A stretch of DNA of 64,000 bases, taken from the NCBI GenBank assembly GCA_030998015.1, contig JARWMV010000246.1, forward strand, positions 868,001-932,000. The letters are read 5' to 3'. The notes under the pieces are model-generated. The model was not told where the DNA came from. It made no database searches and saw nothing but the letters and a program-made list of their open reading frames with translations. The number at the start of each line of letters is the position of its first letter. Within the stretch, counting starts at the first letter, position 1. Origin of the DNA: Ceratorhiza oryzae-sativae. Lineage: Eukaryota; Basidiomycota; Agaricomycetes; Cantharellales; Ceratobasidiaceae. The translations under genes were made by a program, and so were the position numbers. Positions 47,301 to 59,400 of this stretch are shown piece by piece.

Positions 47301-50300
47301 AAAGGCTAAAAAATAAATACATGGGGGGGCAGTTTGTAACTCACGAAAGAAACGTGGACAAGCGTTCGTGATCTGCACCAGATAACGACGATATATTCTT
47401 GGCTCGAAAATGCTCATGCGTTGCGCCCAAAACAGTAGGAGTGCTTATCCTATCAAACGGCCTTTCTGACGAGTTAAGCAACTTGGATTTATCCACGCCA
47501 CCGTGCACACTGGGAGACGTAGCGACGGATACTGGGGCGTGAGCGGGATCCGTGAATGTGTCGCCTCGATACGAGTAGCTTTTAGTCCCATCTTCATTGA
47601 TGACCTCAACACACTCCAGATTGGCAATGTCTAGTACCATAGCGCCTTCAACGTCTAAAGCACGCTTGACCTGAGGGGATACAGTGAGCGTCCGACTTGA
47701 CCCCCAAGTTATCTGGACTCACCAATTTTGAGGCGCGGTCATAAACCCTTTCCATGGAATTCGCTCCTTGAGGCCCGGATTCTTCTAGTTCCAGACATTC
47801 ACGAGTAAATTTTTCCATGGATGTCTGGATGCGATCTCGTACTTGAAGTTGAATCTGCGTCCCAAAAAAAAAAGGTGTGTCTAGCTCCGCTGGGGTCGAC
47901 GAACAGCGTACCTTGTCCCTCCAGAGCTCCATCTCTCGCATCACGATAGCCTGGCAATACTTCAGTGACATATCTCTCTGCTGCGAATGGACTCGATATA
48001 CCGCAAACTCCTTGAGTGTGTGGCGTTGTCGCGGTGTAAACTCGTCGTGAGGCCGGTCATCAATAACACCTGGAGACCGACGCCAGATTAGTGGACTTTT
48101 CGGATGAAATGATTTCCTACACACATAGTGACCCAACATTATAGCCGTCAGACGTCCGCAAAGGCGCACCGGCATAGAAACGGATATGTGGGGGTCCCGT
48201 AACAAGGGGCTGTGAGAGTGGTTAGCTATCTTACGCTGAGCTAGCCATTTTGTGTACGAACGTTATTTGCGAACCGCCAGTCCAAACGAGTATCCAGAAC
48301 GATCAGCGGTTCCGCTCCTCGCTAAAATGAAATGAGCTTCGACTACCCAAACATGCGAGCCAAGTCTTTTCATACCTGTCTGAAATGACGTCAACAAAAC
48401 TGTCGGCAACTCACATGGATGTGACTCACAAAATTGAGTGTGCACAAAAACTGACTTTTCGGTCGGTCGAGTCGGTGCCCATTCCATCTATTCAAAGCAA
48501 ATAAGGGCAACGCAATGGTCCCAGGATGTCCCGAAACTTACGTTCCGATTTGAACCACCTGGGGTGGGGCAGTTAGAAATGAAAATTCAGATTGAGCGAG
48601 GAAAGGCCGACTCACTGCTCATCCGCATCGATCAAAGATATTATCACCATTTTGGTGGAGAAAACAAGTTTACATAAATGCGTAATCCGATCAAAATTAG
48701 CATCTCGACTCGTATGTAGAATGTTGAAGCTACGTGCGTTGAAAAAATAGGACTAGAATCGGATGATGCAGACATACCGATACAGAGCTTTTCTTCTTTC
48801 GAGTTCATCCGGAGGGAGAGGGGGAGCTAGGTATAAGGGTTGATCTGTTTCACCATCGGTTTTGAGCACCAGGTTCTCGCTCGGAGTGAAAAATTCGGCC
48901 GCATCCCCAGAGCTGGAGAGCGATGTCAACAAGGGTTCAGGAACAGTAGAGTACCCATTGCTCGAATATGTATCAGCCATATTTTGGGAATCTGTGCTTT
49001 GCTTTGGAGGTGATTCAGCGAGGGATACAGTCGTTCCTGAGAGCGGATTCATAGAGCAAGCATTAATCAAGTTGGCATAGGAAGGCCCCGACTGACGGTC
49101 CGTCCATGGGGCCACAGGCAGTTGCTGACCATCGGTCTGGTGGGATGAAGCCTGCACAGGTTGATGATCGGGCGACTGAGAGGCACGGTAGGGTCGAGTC
49201 CGCACCGATCCAAAATAATCACCATGTAAACTGGACGGCTGCGAAGATGAGGAAACCGTCGATGCACGCTTGGGTAGTTGCGGATTGAGGGAGGGTCGCC
49301 CAGTAGCTCGTGGAGGAGAAGCCACTGGGTTTGGCCCAGCCGGCGAGGCCGGGGGGGCTTCGGATTTTTGGGAGCTACCTTGCCAAAACCTGGCCAGCCG
49401 AGATTTGGATCCCGCGTTCGAGGGTATGTGCAGTACTGGGTGGGCGTTGCGCATTGGGTCCAGAAGTTCTGCAGCCTCGGGAGACGGGAGTGCATATGGA
49501 GCCACGTCTACACCAGAACCAGCCCAACGTATGGTTGCTGCAGTGGCAGCACGGTCGATTGAGGGACTAGGGAGAGCGGGGGTAGTGGCCGCAGGGACGC
49601 CGCCAGGCGAGCGGACCTCGACATCCGACTGGGAGCGCTGGACCTTGCGGGGTGCATGTACATATGGACCTAGGTTGTTTTTGAAGTTGGCGGGCGAGTT
49701 GGATAGATCAGGAGTGGCCGTTCCGCGGCGAGACGCAATCGAGGTTGTGCGCGACTCGGACGAGATCCGCAGCCGGTCGGGACCTGCTAGCCCACCGAGC
49801 GAGGCGGGAGCCACATTCTCTGGGGGTGATGGGTCGGCAGAGAACGAGACAGCGACGGTGGACGAGGAAGACAAGGCCGACGCTGCGCCAGAGGGCGAGG
49901 GTGTGCGATGCGGACGTAGGACCGGTGGGGCAAGGAGCATAGGAGGGTCAGGAATGCGATTTGGGTCCCACTCGCCGTGGGCGTACGCGTGTAGGAACGC
50001 GTGCCAATCGACCGCGCCGTTCGTGGTGGCTGGATGCGCACCCGTAGTTGCGGGTGCCGAGCCAGGGCCGCCGGGTGGGGCCGACGGCGGCGCAGGAGAG
50101 GCGGCCGGAATCATGGGCGACGGGGTCGGTGACGGATGGCGGGACGTCGCAGGCGATGATGCAGGCAGCAGCTGTGGGCCTGTGTCCGCCGTCGGGGTTG
50201 GTGCCGTGGAGGGGCGGGAGATGCGGCCTGCACGAGTCAGCACACGGTGGAGAGCGCAGGAAGCGACTTACCTGGCGCTGTGCGCACATGTGCACGCGGT

Positions 50301-50377
50301 GTCGGAGTGCCCGGTGGCATCGGGGGCCAGGCTGTCGTCGTCGTTGACCTCGTCGTCGGTGTGCAGGATCGCTGCAT
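44379..50377 (-). CDS. Hybrid histidine kinase: disordered N-terminus, GAF, HisKA, HATPase, degenerate receiver, receiver
   Basis: About 6 kb, the longest gene after MON2's span. The start at 50377 gives [15 protein letters not shown]; after one intron come about 490 Pro/Ser/Ala-rich residues. A GAF domain follows (VSFCAHSIL, then [16 protein letters not shown] and [22 protein letters not shown]). The H-box ISHELR is cut from [15 protein letters not shown] by an intron. The HATPase carries NDTGKGIS and [14 protein letters not shown] receiver-like domain ([30 protein letters not shown]) lacks a clear phospho-Asp. A full receiver follows: [21 protein letters not shown] with the Asp, IFALTGLA and LIKPVS with the Lys, ending LFQKLASG at 44379. 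Such kinases feed phosphorelays through Ypd1 to Ssk1/Skn7. No transmembrane helix was seen, so cytosolic sensing is likely; the GAF ligand is unknown. Confidence 0.88.
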
Positions 50378-50845
50378 CGGCGCACCACGTGATGGTGCGA
50401 CGTCATACTCAATTCTAGCCCACCAACCGGTTCGTCTGTTGGCCGAGTAATTTTAATTAGTCTATGCCGGGATTCTTGGTGGCAAAAGATAGATTGTATT
50501 GTGTACGACATATATGCTGTCACGATGAGAGGCAACTGGGGGCCCGAAGCGCTCGATCGTTCTCCCGTTTTTTCTTCACCACCCCGTCCCCTTCCTGCAC
50601 CACGCGCATCCTCTTTGACCCCTTGGCTACCACTCCAAGGTCCCAATCGCGGTACGCTCAACCAACTATCGTAATTATCCTGCTTAAGGCCAAGCGATGC
50701 GAGGGGGTACTATTTGATTCAACCAGGCACAACCAATCAAGATATGATTAGACAAGCATAGCCAAACAGCGGGTTTTATTTGGCTTGTCGGCACGTGTCC
50801 ATTCTAGACCACCATCCTCACCAGGCACACCTCTATATACATGGC
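50378..50845. other. Gap upstream of the hybrid kinase
   Basis: 468 bp between the POLD2 stop and the hybrid kinase start (both minus). Presumed kinase promoter and leader. No gene is recognised. Confidence 0.6.
50381..50399. promoter_or_regulatory. 7-bp inverted repeat just upstream of the hybrid kinase start
   Basis: CGCACCA, CGTGA, TGGTGCG; ends three bases from the ATG at 50377 (minus strand) and contains a CACGTG. It would form a leader hairpin if transcribed, or serve as a protein-binding dyad. Confidence 0.5.
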
Positions 50846-52698
50846 TCATACGCTGAACTCGACGGTCTCGACAGCTAGCGTAGCGCTATCGACTAGCACT
50901 ACGAGTGCGCGGGCTGAGAACTCGGGCAGCAGCACGACACGCGTCGGCCCCACCATCTCAGTTGCAAACTCTGGTTGGTTCCCGACTACATACACATCAG
51001 GTGTCCGTTCCAGGACAAACGGATCCTCCTTCGTATATGGATAAGACCCTGTCGTCGTCCTGAGCATTGTCCGTCACTTGGTGAGGTCCCTAGCTACTCA
51101 CATAGTGTGTCTGGCGCTGTCGGCGCGATGTGCCGCCATTTGAGCGTGTTGCGGACCATGTTCATCCGGTCCATCTCGACTGTATGCAGGTAAATATCGT
51201 CAATCGGCTGCCCCGAGTGCACCAGCACGCTACGCCGAGTGGTAACGAGTCGTTGAGCATGCATGTGACCTGTTCCCCATCTACGGAACCCACCTTCGCC
51301 CGCTGCTATGGATCCAGGTAGGGTTGGACTCCATCCGGATCGCCTCACTGGACGATCTACTATCGTTCGCGTCGAGGCTGAAATCCAGCGGGGCATCGGT
51401 TGCTGAGGCATGGCAGATCCGGTTGGATCGCTCTGCCCATAAGGTGAGCATAGGTAATTGCGGTCGCGCGCGTGCTTACCGGCCCAGGGAGAACATGGAC
51501 GGGTACAGTGCGTGCGATCTCTTGGAGCGCTTCGCTCAATGTTGATACGGCAAGTCTCAGAGAGGTGTTGGTTGACGTGGACACCTTGGACTGAACCAAA
51601 GATCGTCAGCCGGAAGCGTGGACCTTGGCGCTCCCTGGTTTACCGAATCTCTCTCGTCTTCAACAGGCGGGGCACTCAACAGGTTTCCAGCGATGACAAC
51701 TCGACTAACGCGCTTTGCGAGTTCACGGTCCTGCTAAATATGAGCCACACGGTATTGACGAAAATCTCGCGCCACTTGCTTTTTCGCTACCTCCTTCACC
51801 ACTGATCCAATCCAGAAACAGTGAGAGCGCTACCCCAGTGTCGGCCTGGCTACCCAGTTGATTTTTGGGCGGTACGGGAGTCCCAGGGCCGAAATCTCCA
51901 AGATACAAGCCGCATAAAAAGGCGCAATAACTCGCTGCACATCCATAAGATAAATTGGCTTGGTGGATACAACTGACTTACAATCATTTGGGTTCACGTT
52001 CGGAATGTGCGCTGGGGGGGCCAGGCCTGCGTACAAAACGTCCTCAACTTCAAAAGCTGCCGTTGGGCTTTCGTATCCAAGTACAGCTATGGTGACACCT
52101 GCGGAGGAATCGCGAATTACTCAAAACAGAGTATCAATTGGCTCATACCAGTCACTAGTTGCTGTTTTGAAAGAATTTCACCAGACAATGCCACTCGCCC
52201 ACTCTCGTCTTCTAGTATAATGCTGTCGGACTCTGATACACGTTTAGTATGCACTGGAGTGGCTACTAGAGCATGCTGTATAACAAGAGTGTTTCAGGAG
52301 ATGAACCGATCAGTTTTTTTCCACTCAAAGATGACGTACGTCTCGTGCAATATCATCCAAAACGTTGGCTTTGAGAGGCATATGCATGTAGATGGTTCCA
52401 ACGATATAGCAGGTTTGGCCTTTGACAACGTCGAGCACGCGTGGCACATGCGCCACTGTGTGTGACGTGTATACAAACGCAATAAATTTAACCATTGCGT
52501 AAAGTTCACAACAAAAGACTGACCTTTTCGTTTGCTCCACACTTCAGCTGCGCGCTCGATCAACCCGGGTCTCAGTTGCTCGAGCCGAGCCGAATACACA
52601 TTATCGAACTGTTGGTTGTAGCTTTTATGGGTTGCTGAGAATTCAAAAGATTTACGAGCATCGTCAAATGTAGTTTGAGAACGCCACTGGATATCCAT
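50846..52698 (-). CDS. DNA polymerase delta small (second) subunit
   Basis: The start at 52698 gives MDIQWRSQTTFDDARKSFEF, then FDNVYSARLEQLRPGLIERA. The family OB-fold region follows: CYIVGTIYMHMPLKANVLDDIARD and LEISALGLP. The inactive phosphoesterase-like domain includes LVIAGN-like and LSEALQEIARTVPVHVLPG, then HSGQPIDDIYLHT, DRMNMVRNTLKWRHIAPTAP and PDVYVVGNQPEFATEM. The end reads RVVLLPEFSARALVVLVD and VETVEFSV, with the stop at 50846-50848. These are diagnostic of POLD2/Cdc1/Pol31, the B-subunit linking catalytic Pol3 to Pol32 at the nuclear replication fork. It contains many introns; the exon chain between 51100 and 52000 was read in pieces. Confidence 0.9.
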
Positions 52699-52900
52699 CG
52701 GTTCGAATCACTGTCTGAGTCCAGCCTGTTGCCGGGAAAAACCAGGTGGTGGTAGCGCTTAGAAGGGACGAATCCTCAAATGGCAAGTGGCGCGCTTGAA
52801 CACAATAGAAAACAAGTTCTCAAGGATAATCGCAAGCTAACAAAAAACAAGAAATCGCCAAGAGGATATGCGCTATTAACATCAAATAGTAGAAACAAGG

Positions 52901-53864
52901 TTAGAACGCTATACGATAACTAGCATAGCGCCCGCTAGTCTCGCTTGGACGAGTAATTTTAACGACCTGCCCACGCTTCAGTCCATAGTAGCGAGCAACA
53001 GGGTCAATCAACTGAATTCGTGGCAGTTGTGTCTCTTTCAGTCGGCTGTATCAAGGGTATAAATGTCCTGTCACCTCATGGGAGCCCGGTTGGTAACTCA
53101 CTATCGCTCAAGCAGTGCCTTTTTCTCCGCGGGGGTTAGGACTTCGTGTTGTGGGACAAGCTTATGATGTGTGATATTGACTAGGAGATCTGACTCGGCG
53201 AATTCCTCCAAACTATACTGACTCGACATGGCAGAGATGACCTATGGGAAGTAAGTTCTACATGTTTATTTGTTAAAAAGTCAAGTGCAAACATTTACCT
53301 TCCTGGCTGATGGCGTCATCTTCTCCATAAAGACAATAATACCGTGTGTAATAGCCTTTTCGTCCAGCACACCAAGGAACCTGACTCAAGACGATGAACA
53401 GACTGGGGACCAGTACCGAACACAACCCACTTTCGCATAGTCTTGATTGTGACATTTTTCTCATCAGCAAAAAAGACGAAGATTTGATTCGTAGGATCAT
53501 CTTTGTGGTTCGTAAAAAAGTTCAATCGTGTCCGGCTGCCCTCGCTGATCAGTTGCCTTGGCTGGTGGAGTCGAAAAATGGACTTACTCTATGTTATTTT
53601 CTCCAGGAGCAAACTGTGCTTTAAATGCAGCTATATCCATTGCAACTTCATCTTCGGATACAAGATAACCCTGAGACCGGGGAGTCAGAAGAACAGCGGG
53701 AGCCAGTCGAATACATAGTTCTCACCCGGTCCCGTACCAGTTCATGGATGGTTCTATTCACTCGGTGAAGGCGCGCAATCTCGCGACTGGCTTCTGGTTG
53801 GGATGCCCTGAAAACACCTTGGAAGTTGTTGACCGAGTGTAAATTTTTGAAACTATACTGACAT
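52901..53864 (-). CDS. RPB5: RNA polymerase I/II/III common subunit RPB5
   Basis: Exons read [65 protein letters not shown] and the assembly domain [20 protein letters not shown] with [20 protein letters not shown], ending ASYRIAF at 52901-52903. These are hallmark RPB5 blocks; the subunit is shared by all three nuclear polymerases and contacts downstream DNA. The only start I can build is an ATG split by an intron: AT at 53864-53863, donor GTCAGT, acceptor TTTTCAG at 53808, then G GCA TCC, giving [12 protein letters not shown] separate upstream coding exon is the alternative. It is divergent from SWD2, with about 200 bp between starts. Confidence 0.92.
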
Positions 53865-54061
53865 GATATGTGGTGGCTGCCAAGCGGGTGGATTGTTTGG
53901 TGGCTGATGCGATTGGCAGGACTGGCCAGATTTGAAGCGCCGAGATGCCAAACCTAGCCACCCCATACCCCCTGTAAATCTCATCAACCTGATTCATATC
54001 AATCAACAACGCGTTATTCGGCCCCATACTGTCATTCAGGCCTCTAAATTTCTCCTACAAT

Positions 54062-55443
54062 ATGTCCCAGGCTCAATCCTTTGCCTCTGGAACTAGCACA
54101 ACGCCGACACCCCAGGTGGTGTTGGATGAAAATATCATGGTGTGTTTGGCACGTTCACGTTGAGGTATCATGGCATAAATTCTAAAGATGCATAGCAACG
54201 ATTCAAGCCTGCACGGATTTTCAAAGGGGCGGTAGAAACTGAAGTGACCGCGGCGCCCTCCGGACGAAACACTGTGCCATACCACATTACAGGCTTAACT
54301 TTCGATGATCAAGGGGAATTTTTGCTCACGGCGTCGGAGGATGAGACGTTCAGACTCTATAGTGTGAGGAGTGGAAAGTGAGTCTTCCCTGACGGCTGCG
54401 TATGACGAAAACCTCAACTTTGGAAGACATGTGAAAACCTTGGCGTCCAAGAAGTATGGGGTGGACTTGCCAACGTTTACGCACAGGAACACTACAATTA
54501 TTTACGCGTCTACAAAGGAGGACGACACCATTCGGTATCATTCATTGCACGATAACAAGTATCTTCAGTATTTCCGTGGCCATAAGAAAAAGTAACGTAT
54601 ATTTCTTTTTGCATGTTTTTTGGTCACTAATACCTGTCTAGGGTTGTATCGTTGGAGGTTTCTCCAGTCGATGACGGATTTATGTCTTCCTCTTTGGATA
54701 ACACAGTGCGACTCTGGGATCTTCGATCACCTCAGTGTCGGGGGTTGCTCAACTTGCCAGGGGCTCCCGTCGTGGCATATGACTCGACTGGTGTTGTTTT
54801 CGCGGTTGGCATAAGCCAATATTCCCGCATCCTGCTCTACGACATGAGCAACTTCGACAAAGAGCCTTTCAAGACGATTCATTTGGATGACGCCCGCCTG
54901 GCTAAGATATCATATCCGCCCCGAATACCAGTTATGACCTCGATGTCTTTCTCGAACAATGGGAAGTGGTTGCTGATTGGGACTGCTGGAGAGGTTCACT
55001 ATGTTCTTGACGCGTTCGAAGGCGACTTGTTGTGTCGGCTTGAAGGCCATCTGGGGCTCGAACGTGGAAAATCCGGTAATGCGCTTGGCGTTGTTCCGGA
55101 TAGAGGCATTTCAGGGGAAGAAGTCGGGTGGACAGCGGATTCCAAGTATGTCGTTGGTGGCTCGCAAACAGGCAAGATTCATGTTTGGGATGTTGCGAAA
55201 TTTTTGGGTAAGCAATCGACTAGCGTGGCAGAGGTACCGACTCTCCAGGCTGCGTTTGGGCTCGATGGCCACCCGGGTCCCAGTCGATGTGTCAAATTCA
55301 ATCCAAGACATTGCATGATGGCCACAGCGGGGGCCGAGCTTGTGAGTTTATGACAGCGTAGATCTAACCATCTAAATCAGATATGTTCTTAGGCATTCTG
55401 GTTACCTGAAGTGGTGGTGGATAACGCCGCGAGGCCAACTTGA
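54062..55443 (+). CDS. SWD2: WD40 protein SWD2/WDR82 (COMPASS and CPF subunit)
   Basis: The start at 54062 gives [18 protein letters not shown]. After an intron come the blocks [58 protein letters not shown] and [11 protein letters not shown]. Then [33 protein letters not shown] and [15 protein letters not shown] follow. The characteristic KYG-D-FTH and NKYLRYF-GH motifs separate Swd2/WDR82 from other WD40 proteins. Swd2 is shared by the Set1/COMPASS H3K4 methyltransferase and the mRNA cleavage/polyadenylation factor in yeast. The last exon gives [16 protein letters not shown], with the stop at 55441-55443. About 400 residues. Confidence 0.93.
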
Positions 55444-55593
55444 CCGCCAGCTGGATGGGGGAGAATCACGCTTCGAAGGCTGAACTTTGGGAGTTGAGAG
55501 GAAAGACAGTGTATTTGTAGAGAGAGAACACGGTAGGAAGGAACAGCATCAGACGGATGGAGCGTCACAGCGTAGAAAGACTTGGGTTCAGTC

Positions 55594-56404
55594 TTAAAAC
55601 ATTACCACCGCCGCGAAAATTCCAGTGAATATCAGGGCAATGGCACTTGCGATGTTGGCGGGGGCGTCATTGCTACTGGGTTTAGCGGTAGCTGAAGGGC
55701 TGGACGAGCCGGACGGAAGACCAGTGGCTGTCAAGGCCTCGCTCGTAGTAATCTGAGGAGGATAAGTGCCTAGAACTAGCTGTGAGTTTCGAAAACCCAG
55801 CGAAAGCAGGATACCTACTGCCAACGGCTTTGACTTCAAAGGGTTCCGAGGATGCGAATACGTCTGTATTGTTGAAAGGATTGGCAAATTGCTGTTTGTG
55901 AGAAGAGATAAGCACAATTGGACCCAATACAACATTTCATACCATCGTGTATCCGGTTCCAGGCTTGAGCTGTTCCCTGGTATGATGGTCTTAGAGCAAT
56001 CGTAGTTGAATCTGGCAGGAGTGAGCGGCAGGCAGAGGAAAATCAGAGAAAGCGGGACAAACTCTGTAAACGGGTTCCACAACATCAGCGCGTGAACACA
56101 TCATGACACTACAGGGTCACTCACGGATGGCAATCAAAGCGAGCGGGCCACTGAGGATGGTGGGATCCGAATTGGTGATCAAGACAGTCCAGTTGGTGTA
56201 GGGGCTAGTGTTGCAGGTCCAACGAAGGGTGTTGATGCTTTGAGCAATCCACCTAGGTCTCACTGTGAGCATATGAATGAGCATAGACCTAACAAAGGCG
56301 TACCAACGCTGAGAGCTGGGTTCAGTTATCTGTAACCCGGACTGAGCAAGGGTGACAGAGACCCAGAGAGCGGCCGCGGCGAAGAGAGTTTGGAAGGAGA
56401 CCAT
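55594..56404 (-). CDS. Kre9/Knh1-like GPI-anchored cell-wall protein
   Basis: The start at 56404 gives a signal peptide (MVSFQTLFAAAALWVSVTLA). A Kre9/Knh1-type domain follows: LQITEPSSQRWW, SINTLRWTCNTSPYTNWTVL and ITNSDPTILSGPLA, then LANPFNNTDVFASSEPFEVK and VKAVGSTYPP. A Ser/Thr/Pro/Ala-rich stretch (GSSSPSATAKPSSNDAPANI) precedes a hydrophobic C-terminus (ALIFTGIFAAVVMF), the layout of a GPI attachment signal with a probable omega site near SSNDA. The domain is found in fungal surface proteins connected with beta-1,6-glucan, but the function here is only inferred. Several introns are needed. The stop is at 55594-55596. A CACGTG lies upstream at 56551-56556. Confidence 0.85.
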
Positions 56405-56815
56405 GGTATTACTACTACGAGTCAATGAGGATAGCTGGGAGCAGAGCTAAGCGCGACACTAACAGGAAATATGGACTGAAAAATCGAGGACACGGAGGGG
56501 TAGAAACAACGACAGCCGAATAAAAACCTTTCAGCCCTGCTTTTACTATGCACGTGACTGACTTCCCCGTCAACTGAATTTCCATTCCGGGTGGCGCACG
56601 TCAACGACGAGGAAATAGGTATTGTGCCCCAGGCAAAGGAAGGTATTATTGTACAGGCAGTGTTGACATATTTGTGCAAGCCAGAGTAATTCAACATAAT
56701 ACGACAACTCCTGAGGATAAGACAACGAAATGGAAAGCGAATGAGCGTGGTATGAGCGCATCAGACATCTAACAAGAATATGGAAAACATGCAAAGAGTG
56801 TCAATAGATGGAATA

Positions 56816-59017
56816 TCACCAGTCGGGAGGAATCGAGAGAGAAAAATATCGATGTTTCAGCGCATCACGTACGGTAATGCGCGAACTCGGATCGGGGTGC
56901 AGCAGCCTTTGAACCAGGTCTAGGAAGTCTTGGTTAATCTGGTCGGTATTGGGGATTATTTGCTGTAACACGTTCATTACTGACTGTCCCAGTTGAAGAG
57001 AGAACGGGCTTACATGAAGTGATTTGAGCTCTTTGACTTCCTTTTTGCTCTGCGCAGAAACACTACGGTTTGGGAAGTTCAGCTTAACAACGCCTTTGGC
57101 GGTCGTGAAAAATTCGGGCTTGTATCGTTGTCCTTGTTTGCATACTCTCTCAGGCAGCTTCCCCATGACCTTCTCCATCATGGCGAGATGTTCCAGGTTG
57201 TCATGAGTTTGAAACAGTGCGACCCCGGTATATAATTCTACAAGGATGCATCCGAGCGAGAATGCATCGCAAGGATAGGACCAACCAAGCCCTGAACAAA
57301 ATGAGCCAAGCTAGAATTTGGAGACAAGAGTATCTTACCAAGAATAATCTCAGGAGCTCGATAATGGCGTGTACAGACGACGGTAGAATGATACTCGTCA
57401 GAAAATGTAGCCGAACCAAAATCAATCAATCGAATTGCCGTATTGCGTAGGATGTGTCGGGTTTGGCCGCGCTGTAAGTAGAATTAGGGGACAGACGCTG
57501 TGAACTCGAACGTCATACACGCACACGGCCTAGACCGGGGGGCATCGGTCGAGAATCATAGGAGCTATCGACAAGGAGGATGTTCTCGGGCTTGAGATCT
57601 GTATGGATAAGCTGCAGTCATGCAAGACTATGACACGGTTAGTTCAGCCGGAATCTCAACTAAATCTGACATACACGCTACACTGTCCAACAAGCTTCGG
57701 GCAAAATCTTGAATATGCCGCCGTGGAAATGGGGTGAATTGATTTTCCTTCAAGAAGTCGTACAAGCATTGTCCGAGCAGTTGCGTGACGATGCAGATAT
57801 GGTTCCTGTGATCGAAGGTCTCGAGATAATGTATGCAATTCCTGGAGATGCCGGTGTCAGCAAGAGACGACGCAGGTGCCAACGGCCTGACCTCAGGTTC
57901 TGGGGATCCGACTCTTTCAAGCGCTTCAGAACACGTATCTCGATTTTGGAAGCATCGCGGTACTTGGGGACTGCGCGGATGATCTTGATGGCAACGCGGC
58001 CGGCGTTTGGCGGATACTCGCTCGACGAACGGATGTGGCTACGGCCCCCGTTCGGAGCATACAGAGGATGAGCCATATCTGTTGCCTCGACCACTTTGCC
58101 GAATGTTCCTTGGCCAAGCAGCCGTACCACCCGGTCTGAAGGAATATTTTGCTTAGTAAATCCCAGTTTGGGTACGACAGGGCACAGACTCACACCGCCC
58201 GTTGATAATATCGTCTTGTTTGATGATGTAATGTCCTTCCTTGTCATCACAGACGGTCGACTGGGGCCGAGTGGATATCTGGGAGGAGTAGGACTGGGGT
58301 GGCGTTAAACAGGGGCGAGGAAAACAAGGCAGAAAAACGGACCTCACGCACGCTTTCCGTGCTGGCCGGGGGGATCGAGGCGACCGGCCACTGCTTGATT
58401 GTTGCGGTGCCGGCGGTGAAGCCGTTTTGATAAGCCTTGCTGGCAATGGCCTTGCGGGCGTACGCGGCTGAGGATGGGCCTCCGCTGGGGATGGCGGACA
58501 GCGACGGGCCAAGCGACGACTCGTAGATCGAACCGGTCGGGGTTTCCGTCTGCGTTTCTTTCTTCCTGCGCTTCGGGGCTGGCGGGGCAAGCTGGGTGGA
58601 TCCGGACGACGCCGCAGACGCAGCGGCGGCCTGGGCACGGGTTCTCCGCGGCGGGAGCGGCATGGGCGGTGCGGACGGAGCTAGCGAGGTGGAGCTGGCG
58701 TGGGACGACGGCGGAGGCGGGGGGTACGACACCTGGTGCGAGGCAGCGTACCGCGTCAGGTAGGCGGGCTGGGTGGGAAACGGAGCGATGAGCGGGGTGT
58801 GGGCGGGCGACGGTGCCGCAGCAACGGGCTGGGCTGGCGGGGGAGTGTCTTCGATCACCACCACCTCGCGCTGGTGGCCCCGCCCGTCGTCCTCGAGCAC
58901 AGAGTGGAACGCCACATTCGGCGCGACCGCCCGCTTGCGCTTCCGCGTCGTCTGCGCCGGCGCCGGCGCTGGGGCAGGGGGCAGCATCTGCGAGTACGAC
59001 GAGCGGTAAGATGCCAT
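56816..59017 (-). CDS. LAMMER (CLK/Kns1-type) dual-specificity protein kinase
   Basis: A disordered N-terminus rich in Pro/Ala/Ser of about 210 residues includes a basic patch TRKRKRA that may be nuclear-localising. The kinase domain follows: [128 protein letters not shown] and the signature [17 protein letters not shown]. It ends [14 protein letters not shown] at 56816. The EHLAMMEKV motif identifies the family, which phosphorylates SR splicing factors. I chose the ATG at 59017 (G at -3 and +4); an in-frame ATG at 59050 would add 11 residues. The kinase core is complete. Confidence 0.93.
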
Positions 59018-59400
59018 GACAGGTGGAGGTAGTTGCACTCGGGTCGACATCGGCGAAATGAGCAGGACCGTCAGAGGCGGCAGAGAGAGGCGTCTGGGCG
59101 ACGGGGGCGCTCGCTTCGGGCTGGCTGACGCTGGCGGCGGCACGAACGACGTTGGTGCTGCTGACGTGACTTGGTCTGTGACTGGGGTCCTGATGCTGAC
59201 TCATCATCCAACAATTGCCGACACGCATATTGATATCACACCAAAAAAAAAACAAATAGCTATGTACATTGCGTGAGCTGTGACCGCTATGGGCCCACCC
59301 TTGGCTCAACCTCGGCCCTCTCCCGGTACATGCTCTATATGCTCCATCATTCGCATCAGGCGGGCATTGTCAGAGTCCAAGAGGCAGCTAACACATCCGT

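Noticed and set aside
49270..50418. 382-codon open frame on the + strand, opposite the hybrid kinase N-terminus
   Set aside because: It is antisense to GC-rich, Pro/Ser/Ala-rich coding sequence, whose complement is naturally stop-poor. It shows Gly/Arg/Ala low complexity and no family motif.
58344..59309. 321-codon minus frame overlapping the LAMMER kinase N-terminus
   Set aside because: It is the alternative frame of the same GC-rich exon; the frame leading into the kinase domain is the real one.
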